Origin: Saccharum officinarum
Lineage: Eukaryota > Streptophyta > Magnoliopsida > Poales > Poaceae
Reading direction: 5' to 3'
DNA length: 64,000 bases
NCBI GenBank assembly: GCA_020631735.1
Contig: CM036188.1
Location: forward strand, 18,146,214-18,210,213
Both the position numbers and the translations under genes were made by a program. Below the pieces are notes generated by a model. The model made no database searches. It had not been told where the DNA came from and saw nothing but the letters and a program-made list of their open reading frames with translations. Shown here piece by piece: positions 54,866 through 64,000 of this stretch (position 1 is its first letter; the number at the start of each line of letters is the position of its first letter).

Positions 54866-57800
54866 CTACTGATCGCTTCTTGTTGGAGATGTGGCCATAT
54901 GGTATTGTAGGATATCATCCTTGCAAAGTTGCGCTACTTGGTTTGGAGAAAGCGACTTATGTTGGAATGTTCTCCGATTGCGTTCCTTCCAGATATTCCA
55001 CCAAAAATATAACATGATTCCATCTACTCTCCTCCTTTCTGTTTTGTTGAATTTGGCCCGACATCTACGCCAGTAACCATGGATCGAACCCGACGTGCTA
55101 ACAGAGTCGATCACCTCAAGGTTTAACCAACGTTTTAGGCAGGACCATACTAGCTGTGAGAATGGGCAATCCTTGCATAAATGGTTTGGAGTTTCTGGCT
55201 CAATGGTACAGAGTTTGCAGGTCGGATCGCTGGGCCAGTTACGCTTGGCCAAATTGTTGGCGGTAAGGATCTTCTTGTGGAGTAACGTCCAAGCAAAGAA
55301 GCGGCATTTAGGTTCAGGCCTCGCTCTCCAAATTGGCGTCAACTTTAACCTAGCAAAACTCCCCTCAAACTGAATAAGATAAGCACTCTTGGTTGTGTAT
55401 TCTCCACTTGATGTCCATCGCCATTGGATTGTATCTTCTCTATTTTCCTCTAAATGCACCTCTTTTACAGCTTCCCAAAGTGCAACGTATTCATGTATCT
55501 CCTGGGTTGTTTGCAACGGCAAGATGTTTGCAATCCATCTATTCCTTTGTATTGCGTCGTGCACTGTTAGTTTCTTCCTCATTGATTTCTTAAAAATACT
55601 TGGGGCCATGGATTTAGGTGTTTTCCCATCGATCCAGGAGGATGACCAGAAGCTGGCGGTCTTCCCATCGCCTATTGTTACTATCGTTGATGCCGCAAAA
55701 AGCTCGCAGTCGTGTCCATCACATGGAAGATCAAGTTCGCACCATGCCCTTTCCTTGTGTTTCCACTGGAACCATAACCATCTTAGTCTCAACGCCCTCG
55801 CAAAACGCTCCAAGTCTAACACTCCTAGCCCTCCTTTTATTTTTGGGCGACAGACTGTTGGCCAGTTTACCAGTGAATGGCCACCGTAGACCTTGTCCGG
55901 TGTTTCCCCTCTCCATAGGAAGCTCCTTCTTAAACGGTCAATTTTACGTATCAGCCATTTATGTTCTGGGAAGGCTGTCATGTGGTAAATGGGCTGTGAT
56001 GAAAGGACAGTCTTTACTAACGTCTCTCTTCCTGCCGTAGAGAGAAATTTGCCTTTCCATCCCGGCAAACGAGCTCCTATTCTGTCAATTAATGGTTGCA
56101 CCTCAATTCTTCTCAGCTTCCGAATGTGAAGAGGGAGCCCTAGATATTTCCTTGGGAATTTGCAAATCTTGCCCGAGAAGTTATGTAGAAGCTGTGAAAC
56201 CGCCGTGGTGTCTAGCTGAATTGGAAAAATTTCCGTTTTCGAGATATTTATTTTGAGTCCCAAGCACTCTCCGAAGAACGTCAATATCTTTAGTAGTCGA
56301 TCTAGTTCGGTCGACGACGGCTCTGCAAAAATGGCTGCGTCATCTGCATATAGTGAGCACCTAAGTCTGGCCGCCTTTGGTAAAATGGGTTTAAGAACAC
56401 CTTTCTGTGCCGCCATTTCGATAATACGCTGAAGAGGCTCTATGGCCAAAATGAACAGCAGCGGTGATCAGGGATCGCCCTGCCTTAATCCTCTTGCATG
56501 TTTTATCCCCCTTGTCGGTTGCCCATTTACTAGGACTCTTGATGAAGCCGAGCCCAGTAAAGCTGCAATCCAGTCTCTCCACTTGGCGCTAAACCCCAGC
56601 GCTTGCATGACTTCTAATAGAAAAGACCAACCAATGGAATCGAATGCTTTGGAGATGTCAAGCTTTATGAAGAGGGCCGACTTTTTCTTTCGATGGAGGA
56701 GTTGGATAACTCTCTGCGCATAAATAAAGTTGTCATGAATACATCTTTTCTTGATGAATGCATTTTGTGCACATGACACCAGCTCGTTCATACGCGGGGC
56801 AAGCCTATTTGCAAGGATTTTGGTGATGATCTTAGCCACACTGTTGATAAGGCTGATCGGCCTATAATCTGAAATGGTGGCTGCCATCTGGTTCTTGGGC
56901 AGGAGCACAATGTTTGCCTCGTTGACAAGGCTCAGTTTTGCCGTCCGATGTGAGTAAAAACTTAAGATCGCCTGTGTTAGGTCAGCCTTTATGATCGTCC
57001 AACATTTCTTGTAGAATAGGCCTATGAAACCATCCGGCCCTGGCGATTTTTCAGCAGGCATCTCTTTGATGACCATCGCAATCTCCTCTTGTGTGAATGG
57101 GGCATCTAATTCATCCAGGTTATGGTGTACGTACCCTAGCTCGTCCCAATTAATAGCCTTAGTTCTTGAGTCTGGTGTCCCCATAATCCGAGAGAAATGC
57201 GTGTGTATCAGACTGGCCTTCTCCTCTTGCAGTACCACTGTCCCCGCGTGACCAGCAAGGGATGGGATGTAAACTTTCTTCCTTCTTGCATTAGCATGCA
57301 GGTGAAAAAATTTTGTGTTTGAATCCCCTTTCCTCATCCACGTTAGACGTGAATGTTGTCTCGCCCTTGTTTTTTGGATTGATGCTAACCCTAGTGCCTT
57401 GTTTTTTAGGTACCGTTTGAAAACCAATTCATCCTGTGTTAGAGTTCTTGATTCTTGTGCCCTTTCCAAATTTGCTAGAGTAATGTTGAGGATGGCCCAG
57501 CGCACTTTCCAGTCATTGGAGTTTTTTCTTCTCCATAGTTTCAAAACCTTTGCAGTTCGCAACAGTTTAACATGAACCCGGAGTATAGCATCCTGGGTAT
57601 TCACCGGCTTGTCCCAAACCTCTTTGACCGTCTCCAGGAAACCTGGCCAGCTTGGCCAGTGAGATTCAAACCTGAATCCCCTATAAAAATCCATGTTGAC
57701 ATCACCCTGCAAGTATAATGGACAATGATCGGATCCTAGTGATGCCAATGCCTGTAGATGCGTCCGTGGGAAAATAACCAGCCACTCAGAAGATGCAAAG

Positions 57801-58417
57801 ACATGGTCGATCTTTGTCATCGTGGGAGACTGTTGATCATTGCTCCAGGTGTATTTTTTCCCTTGCAGTTCAATTGGGACAAGTAGTAGGTTGTCGATTG
57901 CAGATTTGAAGGCATTGAGTAGCGGTAGATTTAGCCGGCCATTATTTTTATCCTGCGCCCGGTAAATGAGATTGAAATCCCCTAATAATAGCCATTCCGG
58001 GAGCATAAGTTGCTTGAGTCCACTTATTTCTTGCATAAATAGGACTTTATCCTGGTCCGATTGTGGTCCATAGACGCCGGAAATCGACCATTTAGTGTTA
58101 TCGGCCAACATCCTTAAGCTTGCTGAAACTGTGTTGGTTGTCAGGTGTGGATCGTCCAAACAAAAAAACCTTGCAGAGACTGCAATTAGAATCCCTCCAG
58201 AGGCACCAATTGATGGAAGGGCGACGAAATTCTGTGCCATGTCTGTTCCTACTGTCTCCACCAGTAGACTGTAAGTCCATGATGTGATCTTGGTCTCCTG
58301 AAGGCAGACCACCGTCGCCCCTGAGGAGTAAATTTGGTTACGTACACTCGCTCTTTTTGCGCCATCATTAAGTCCTCTAACGTTCCAGCACATAATGTTG
58401 CAATCTTTAACTGACAT
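54866..58417 (-). pseudogene. LINE ORF2: endonuclease, reverse transcriptase, zinc-finger domain
   Basis: Single frame of 1,184 codons broken only by TGA at 56468-56470. Domains: APE-type endonuclease (NIMCWNVRGLND, CLQETKI, GVYGPQ, LLGDFNLI, SDHCPL); reverse transcriptase (SPGPDGF, YRPISLINS, KLDISKAFDS, GLRQGDP, then CSLYADDAAIF with the catalytic DD); and the plant zf-RVT domain (CKLCTIEPETPNHLCKDC). The stop follows directly after GLRQGDP, inside the reverse transcriptase. Otherwise the coding is well kept, pointing to a fairly recent copy. Confidence 0.9.
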
Positions 58418-58832
58418 TTATCCACAAAAGATCTACTTGGACAGAGATAACTTCGACAGAAAACAGAGGGGAGGCAGAGCAACCTACAATCCTCCTCACT
58501 GTAACATCAACAAACGGAGCATACCACAGAAGATACTTAACTAATTGATTACTCATGGGCAGCAGGCCCAAACTGATCCAGTTCTCAGGTTCATACACCA
58601 CTTGCCGAAGGCTCGATGGCCAGCATGCACCAACTCCCATCCAATTCTTAGGATTACAGATCACTTGCCGAAGGCTCTTGGGCCAGCAGGCAACAACTAC
58701 AGGTTCATCAACGAGTTCAGCTAGCGACATGGGCCCTAATGGCCATCCCTGATACAACGGGCATATAGCCCCGCCCTCCGATAGCAGAGGGGCTAACATT
58801 GGTAACTTGATCTACCGGTGCTGGAAGCCCAT

Positions 58833-60995
58833 CTAGGCGTCCAGACCCACCTGAGCAGTCATCTTCCTTGTGATGCTGCCCATCTTCATCTTCTTGTTTC
58901 CCTCCTCGATCAGCACCCGAATGGCCTCCATCTTGTTCTTCTCGATCGGCCTCTGGAAGTGCTGTGCATAAAAATCGAAGTCAGGTTCCTGTTCATCAGC
59001 AGCAGGCTCCTCTCCCGCTAAATCACCTTGCTTTTTAATCAAAAGGTCCTGGGCAACTTGTAAAGTATCTTTGCCCACATTCATCTCTGCCTTTTTTGCT
59101 AGTCTCGTGCTCTTCCTTTGTGAGGGGAGCTCGGTGTCAAAATGGTGGCTTCTACTCTTACTCTTGTTTTGGACTTGAGGGGTGAGGTAGCCTTCAGGAA
59201 TTAAAGGCTGTTGGAGGGGTAGGGAGACTGACGCAAGGAAATCCTCTACTGTCTGAGGCTGTGCTGCAGTTGCGCTACTAGTACCAGGATCAACATCTAC
59301 TGTGGTTTCCTCTTGATGGGTGGTGGTACTGGTTGGAACAGGGACAGGGTTGGTAATGTGATCCTGAGTAGCAGTATTGTTATAGGTTGCTCTGGGTGGG
59401 CTGATAACCTCTTGAGATGTATTACATAAAACGCCCTGCACCTTATTTTGCTCAGTGGGAGCTGGAGTGTGTCTCACCACTAGAAACTCAACCTGATCTA
59501 CTACTAGCTGATCTATCACTTCTATATCTTGGCTACCTTGCTGCTCCACTACTTCAATCGTTGGACTACTTGTTGGAGCAGCAGTGCTAGAAAGTGGTTG
59601 AGCAGAGTTGTCTATGATTACTAAGGTAGCTGGTTCCTCTACTACAGAACAATGTTGTGATGTGTGGGGGCATACCAGATTCTCTCCTGCTGTGGCAATG
59701 GTCCTCTCCATCATCGTGAGTGTCGCAGCCAGCGCCTGCTGCATCCTCTCTGTCCCCCTGCTGCTGTCCTCCATGAGCATCATGCCGGTGTCGATTTGGC
59801 TCTCGCTGCCTCCTTCCATAGCTGCATGTGCAATCAGTTTAGATGATGACATGTTTTCCTCCACAAGGGTGTTGTCAACATCAAGCACATGAGACGGCAA
59901 GGACCGATTTAGGATGTTACCCTTGATGAGCATAATGCTGTCGTCCAGCTGCGTGCGCTTGGGCATCTTGAGCTCAGTTGCAATCGGTGTAGCGAAGGAG
60001 ACTTTCTTCTGCTGCTTCTTTCCCCCCTTGGCGTCCTTCACCTTCCAGACCATCTGAGGCACCTGGTGAGTAGCTGAGGCGACCCTGCTCCGGCCTCCGT
60101 GCCACCTAGTGGTGCTGATGCAGTCCTCCACTCCACTCCTGCAGCGCTGGTTCCTCACCCAGCTGGAGACGCTGCGGTGTCGACGAATGCCCTGGTTGCA
60201 GCGTGTGTAGTCGTAGTCATCGTCGTCCCGCCTGTGGTGGCGCCCGATGTCCCCACTACGATCCTGTCCCCGTCCACCGGGGGGGCGCTCACCCACCGAG
60301 TCTGGCTGCCCGTAGGACCAGACCAGCTCGCGGCGAGGCTTGCGGTTCCGAGGGCCGCCCAGCCAACCACGCCCCTGCAAGAACGTCAGGTCCTCCACGA
60401 ACTCCAAGTGGTTGCGTAGGAGGAAGACTTGGGCGCGCTTGATGTCGGCCGGGGCGTCGTGGTGTGGCGGTTCCCTGTCCGGCTCGATGACCGTGAGCAC
60501 CACCTCCTTAGGGATGTCACAGGGGTCGCAGCACCACGCCCACAAATCAAATGTCCTGGTGCGCTCGCGCAGCGTGTCTTCTCCTCCAGATAGTGCACCG
60601 CACAACTCCTTCCCAATGCCTGAGCCACCACGTCCTCCGCCCAGCAGTGGATCGGGATGCCCTCGATGCGGACCTTGACGCGGAAGTCCCAGCTGGTGTT
60701 GGTGGCGTGGAGGCGCTCAGACCAGGGGGGCGAAGTGGAAGTCACGTGCTCTGTTGGAGACACCCCCCCGATCCAGGACGCGCTGCCTAATCTCCTGGTC
60801 GGAGAAGATGACCAGGAACTGTTCCGGGTAGTGCTTGACTACCTGGAACTCACCATGGCGCAGATGGAGCTTGTTGAGGAGGGCGTCGCTGAGGTGATGG
60901 GTCTCGGTGTCGTGGCTATTGGTGTTGAGCCAGCAGACCGCCGCCCGGTTGACAAGGTCATCGCGACAACGCTTGATGGCGCCAGTTGCCGTCAC
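58833..60995 (-). pseudogene. LINE ORF1, frameshifted
   Basis: The N-terminal part (60995-60717) reads HYPEQFLVIFSDQEIRQRVLDRGG, a DUF4283-type RNA-binding domain of plant LINE ORF1. It continues in another frame at 60763-60600 (WDFRVKVRIEGIPIHCWAEDVVAQALG) and in a third from 60605 to the stop at 58833 (FDLWAWCCDPCDIPKEV..., then Arg/His/Asp-rich and Ser/Thr/Gln-rich regions). Frame changes are near 60720 and 60600. No CCHC knuckle is obvious. Confidence 0.8.
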
Positions 60996-60999
60996 GGCG

Positions 61000-61472
61000 T
61001 GTGGGGGTATTAACCCCTATACCCTTACGGCTAAGCTTGGGCTGGCCCGGATCGATGGTTTCAGTCCACCCAAAAGGCGACGTGCGGCCCAGTTAACCTG
61101 ATCGGAGTCCCGCATAAGGAATCAAGACGGATTTGGCGACCAAGCAGGATCCTAGTCGGTTAGAATAGGAATCATTATCCGGCCAGATATGGCAATTGTA
61201 ACTGACTAGGATTAGTTTCCAGATCTGTAACCCTGCCCCCCGGACTATATAAGGCGGGCAGGGGACCCCTCTAAAGAACATCTCTCATTGACATACCACA
61301 ATACAAATCAGACGCAGGACGTAGGTATTACGCCTTCTTGGCGGCCGAACCTGGATAAAACTTCGTGTCAGTCTTGCGTCACCATCTTGTTTGGAGCTTG
61401 CGCATCTGTCTGCCGATAATCTACTACCTTAGGCATACCCCTAGGTAGACTGCCGACCATATTTCGTCGACA
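61000..61472 (+). mobile_element. 5' LTR of a Ty3/gypsy element
   Basis: Begins TGTGGGGGTATTAACCCC and ends TTTCGTCGACA (TG...CA), 473 bp. A primer-binding-site-like GTGGCGCGCTAGGTAGGGG follows at once. TATA box ACTATATAAGG at 61244. The element continues beyond the right edge, so the 3' LTR and target duplication cannot be seen. Confidence 0.85.
61244..61254 (+). promoter_or_regulatory. TATA box of the gypsy 5' LTR
   Basis: ACTATATAAGG about 245 bp into the LTR, followed by GGCGGGCAGGGG; transcription would start around 61275-61285. Confidence 0.6.
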
Positions 61473-61615
61473 GTGGCGCGCTAGGTAGGGGGTGTGCGTA
61501 CTGTTCTCCAAGCAAACAAGATGGTCATCATCTCCAGCTCCATGGCCGTGCTCAACGGTCTCACGTTCCCGTCGGCCAGATCACCTGAATCACCGGTCCC
61601 GACGTCTCCATCACC

Positions 61616-64000
61616 ATGACCACGGAGGAAGCGTGGATTCAACCCGCGCCGACGACTACTTCACCTGCATCGGCTATGGCTCCGACCACGGCAAACACGG
61701 CTCCGACCACGATGGACCAGCCTCCGACCATGGTACATCTGGCTCCGAGCACGCCTATAGCCACGCCGACAACCCGTCATCCGCTTCCCCGCTACAGAGG
61801 AAAGCAGATCGACAACACCGACTTGCTCGACTCCATCGATCGGGTCGGCATCAAACTCACTGAAACCCTAGCTCTGGTAAGTACGATTCGAAGCCAACCT
61901 AATGAGCGGGTAACGGCTCCCCACAACAGATCTATCCGACTGGCTCGGACCAGTCGTCCTGCACGACTTGGAACAGATCTTGTGATCGTATCTACTCCTG
62001 AGGGGCGCTCCGCTCGTCGCCAGCCAGCCTTCGTGATGGGTCTCCGACTCTGCGAGTACGAAGCCCCGACGGAGAACCACCAGGTCCAGCCCTACGGCCT
62101 GCAAAACGCTGCCTCCAGCTACGCGCACAACCTACGACGCCGCTCGGATCCAGGTCCTATACACCGATCTCGGCCGAAGCCATGCAACATCGTCAACATG
62201 GTCCGGATTAAAGATTACCAAGAAGGATCCGTTCACACAGTCCGAGAGGGTGACTCCGGCTCCTCATCCGGCATCGCATCCAATGCATCTGTCCACACCG
62301 AGCTTCAGCGTCACGAAGATGAAGGCGTCAAATACGATCTGGATCTACCAGATCACGCCCCGGGCTTCCCCCGATTTCCGTCTTTCCCGCCAAGACGAGG
62401 GGATTTGATCCATGTCGTCAGCAACGATGAGCCGCCAGTAGTTGGCGAAACAGAACAAGAAAAGATTGCACGCGAAGCACGCAATATTGACCGGTTTAAT
62501 CGCTGGCAAATCGAAGCTGAAGCAGACCAAGATGCACGACGCATAAGGGTCCGACCACGTGACCTCAACGATGCTTTCGACAGGGTGGGGGACAAACAAG
62601 TCTTCAAGACTCCAAGCGCCAACGTGGCCGTCGCCTTGGCGACAATGCAGCGGCTGCCTAACACTCCCGAGACCCAGGCAGTCCGTGATGACATACAAGC
62701 TTATCTGACAGCTGCTATGGCTCAGACTGCAGAGATGAATCAAGCCCGGGCACCATCCATTTCTGTCGAATCAAGCCACAGCCGCCAATACTCAAGTCGC
62801 TCACAGCCATTCAATCAACGCGGCTCGCGCAATAACGACCCATCGGACAATCGTCAAGGCGGAAACGGTGGTTATGATAGTGGTCGGGACGACAACCGCC
62901 GCCGGGAAGGTAACCGCCACGGTGTTCGAGGCGACGACCACCGAGATAACTGCGACAATCGCCGTGATAACCACGGTCGCAGGGCTAATCCAGATGGCAA
63001 TCGAGATTGCCGCGATGGCAATAACGATCTTCTCCATTACCTCGTCAGACGTGATCTGCGTGCTCGCATCAACCAGAGAGCCGACGATCGTGCATCCCAT
63101 GAAAGCTATCGCCGTATGGAATATGACACCGCCCACGGCCCGCCAGGTTTGAAACAGTTCACTCCACACCTTTGCCAAGTCATATGGCCCAAGAATTTCA
63201 AACTCGAGAAACTTCAGAAGTACGACGGCAAGGAAAACCCCGAATTATGGGTCATGCTCTATGAAACTGCGTGCCGCTCAGCTATGGCTGACGAGCACGT
63301 CATGTCTAACTACTTCCCAGTCGCTGTTGGTCATGCAGGTCACCAATGGCTGGTTAGCTTGCCAGCGAACTATTTTGACTCTTGGCAGGAACTCAGGCAG
63401 ACCTTCATCAACAATTTCATCGCTACTTGCGAACAACCTGGCAACAAGTACGATCTGCAACGGATCCGAGATCGAAAGGATGAACCACTGCGCGAGTACG
63501 TTCGGCGTTTCTCGGAGATGCGCATCAAGGTCCCATCAATCTCCGACAACGAAGCAATCGAGGCTTTCGTCACCGGCCTCCGGTTCCACGACGCCCTAAG
63601 AGACAAGCTCCTCCGGAAGAGACCCGAATCAGTAACAGCGCTTCTGGCCACCGCTAAGAAATACGCGGACGCTGACGACGCTAAAAAGATAATCGTTGAA
63701 GAAGCAGCAAGGTTTCCACGCTCCGACCACCCTTCACACCGCGACGATTACCGCGGTAATCGTGGTTGGAACGACAATTTTGACCGCCGCAACCAGCGCG
63801 ACGACTCCCGCGACCACCGTGATCAACGTAATCAGCGGCGCAACCGCCGTGACGATTACAGGAGCAAGCGCGCTCGGGAAGACGACGGCGAGGTCAATAC
63901 TGTGAAAAAGGGTGGTGGATGTCGTAACTACGAGGATGACTACGCCAAAACATTGAAGGGGCCCTGCCAGCTCCATCCTAAGTCAAACCACACCATGGAG
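61616..64000 (+). CDS. Ty3/gypsy gag, 5' part of the polyprotein, runs off the right edge
   Basis: Open frame of 795 codons from ATG 61616 to the window end. Leader rich in Ala/Pro/Thr (MTTEEAWIQPAPTT), then a spacer. Two Arg/Asp/Asn/Gly-rich low-complexity blocks lie at about 62840-63110 and 63730-63890. Between them is the retrotransposon gag domain: KLQKYDGKENPELWVMLYE, NYFPVAVGHAGHQWL, FDSWQELRQTFINNF, then LREYVRRFSEMR. This matches gag of the Tat/Athila side of plant gypsy elements, but I cannot fix the clade. An earlier ATG at 61521 is in another frame, and an in-frame TGA precedes 61616, so the leader may carry a small indel. Protease and polymerase would lie beyond 64000. Confidence 0.85.
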   Translation, partial: MTTEEAWIQPAPTTTSPASAMAPTTANTAPTTMDQPPTMVHLAPSTPIATPTTRHPLPRYRGKQIDNTDLLDSIDRVGIKLTETLALVSTIRSQPNERVTAPHNRSIRLARTSRPARLGTDLVIVSTPEGRSARRQPAFVMGLRLCEYEAPTENHQVQPYGLQNAASSYAHNLRRRSDPGPIHRSRPKPCNIVNMVRIKDYQEGSVHTVREGDSGSSSGIASNASVHTELQRHEDEGVKYDLDLPDHAPGFPRFPSFPPRRGDLIHVVSNDEPPVVGETEQEKIAREARNIDRFNRWQIEAEADQDARRIRVRPRDLNDAFDRVGDKQVFKTPSANVAVALATMQRLPNTPETQAVRDDIQAYLTAAMAQTAEMNQARAPSISVESSHSRQYSSRSQPFNQRGSRNNDPSDNRQGGNGGYDSGRDDNRRREGNRHGVRGDDHRDNCDNRRDNHGRRANPDGNRDCRDGNNDLLHYLVRRDLRARINQRADDRASHESYRRMEYDTAHGPPGLKQFTPHLCQVIWPKNFKLEKLQKYDGKENPELWVMLYETACRSAMADEHVMSNYFPVAVGHAGHQWLVSLPANYFDSWQELRQTFINNFIATCEQPGNKYDLQRIRDRKDEPLREYVRRFSEMRIKVPSISDNEAIEAFVTGLRFHDALRDKLLRKRPESVTALLATAKKYADADDAKKIIVEEAARFPRSDHPSHRDDYRGNRGWNDNFDRRNQRDDSRDHRDQRNQRRNRRDDYRSKRAREDDGEVNTVKKGGGCRNYEDDYAKTLKGPCQLHPKSNHTME

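Larger units (their letters stand above)
54650..60999 (-). mobile_element. L1-type LINE (non-LTR retrotransposon)
   Basis: Two ORF regions in L1 order on the minus strand: ORF1 (about 60995-58833) and ORF2 (58417-54866). A short T run (54651-54657) lies at the left end, the complement of a 3' A tail. The 5' end is not seen because a gypsy LTR begins at 61000, so the element is either 5'-truncated or interrupted. Confidence 0.85.

Noticed and set aside
62800..63180. Minus-strand ORF rich in Ile/Val/Ala/Thr, resembling a membrane protein
   Set aside because: It is the complement of the Arg/Asp/Asn/His-rich low-complexity region of gag; the same happens at 63734-63976.
1..64000. A co-ordinated gene cluster or new defence system
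   Set aside because: Apart from COPB, the genes are unrelated fragments separated by transposons; there is no shared orientation, no pathway logic and no conserved neighbourhood that I can infer.

Overview
This is a window of nuclear DNA from a grass (Poaceae, probably Panicoideae; species not resolved). The evidence is the mix of Stowaway and Tourist MITEs, a mariner-like element, CACTA elements with long subterminal repeats built on TTTAGTCCCGGTTGG and TTTGCCGGGTGCC, Ty3/gypsy, TRIM and LINE retroelements, GC-rich 5' ends of genes, and spliced host genes. There is nothing prokaryotic, viral-genomic or organellar here.

Host genes are few. (1) 1-1453 (-): the N-terminal LRR half of an LRR-XII (Xa21-type) receptor-like kinase, cut by the window edge. 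(2) 19543-29706 (-): a complete four-exon gene for the coatomer beta subunit (beta-COP, 957 residues by my exon model); its 6-kb last intron carries a nested gypsy element. (3) 39206-40853 (-): the LRR tail of an NLR resistance gene, 5'-truncated and frameshifted, with a duplicated small exon. (4) 47994-52976: three DUF1618-family pieces: a 5'-truncated pseudogene, a small inverted fragment and a 329-codon open copy with an internal deletion. Small unidentified coding candidates lie at 3539-3685 (-), 12017-12157 (+) and 18679-19014 (+).

The rest is layered transposons. 3.7-6.1 kb: two non-autonomous CACTA-like elements. 7.0 kb: a Helitron-type 3' terminus. 7837-11470: a mariner-like element with both TIRs, TA duplications, a broken DD39D transposase and an unexplained 204-codon antisense ORF. 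13.98-18.06 kb: a TRIM-like fragment next to a gypsy 3' end with a 2.75-kb LTR. 20316-25581: a very young chromodomain gypsy with LTRs differing at 2 of 420 sites. 30.0-38.9 kb: a foldback element, CACTA remnants encoding a GRF zinc finger, TNP2 and a Ulp1-type protease, and a Stowaway MITE. 40.8-45.9 kb: a second, inverted CACTA. 46.1-48.0 kb: a three-LTR TRIM concatemer. 50974-51643: a hAT-type element with a perfect 8-bp duplication. 54.6-61.0 kb: an L1-type LINE. 61.0-64.0 kb: the 5' LTR and gag of another gypsy, running off the right edge.

The genes do not form a pathway. The region reads as a housekeeping gene (COPB) and fragments of stress and defence gene families (LRR-RLK, NLR, DUF1618) embedded in repeats. 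I found no convincing new defence or metabolic system. The observations most worth checking are the antisense ORF inside the mariner element, the NLR exon duplication, the templated repair scars in the DUF1618 copies, the three-LTR TRIM and the three same-type (UAG) stops in the young gypsy element.
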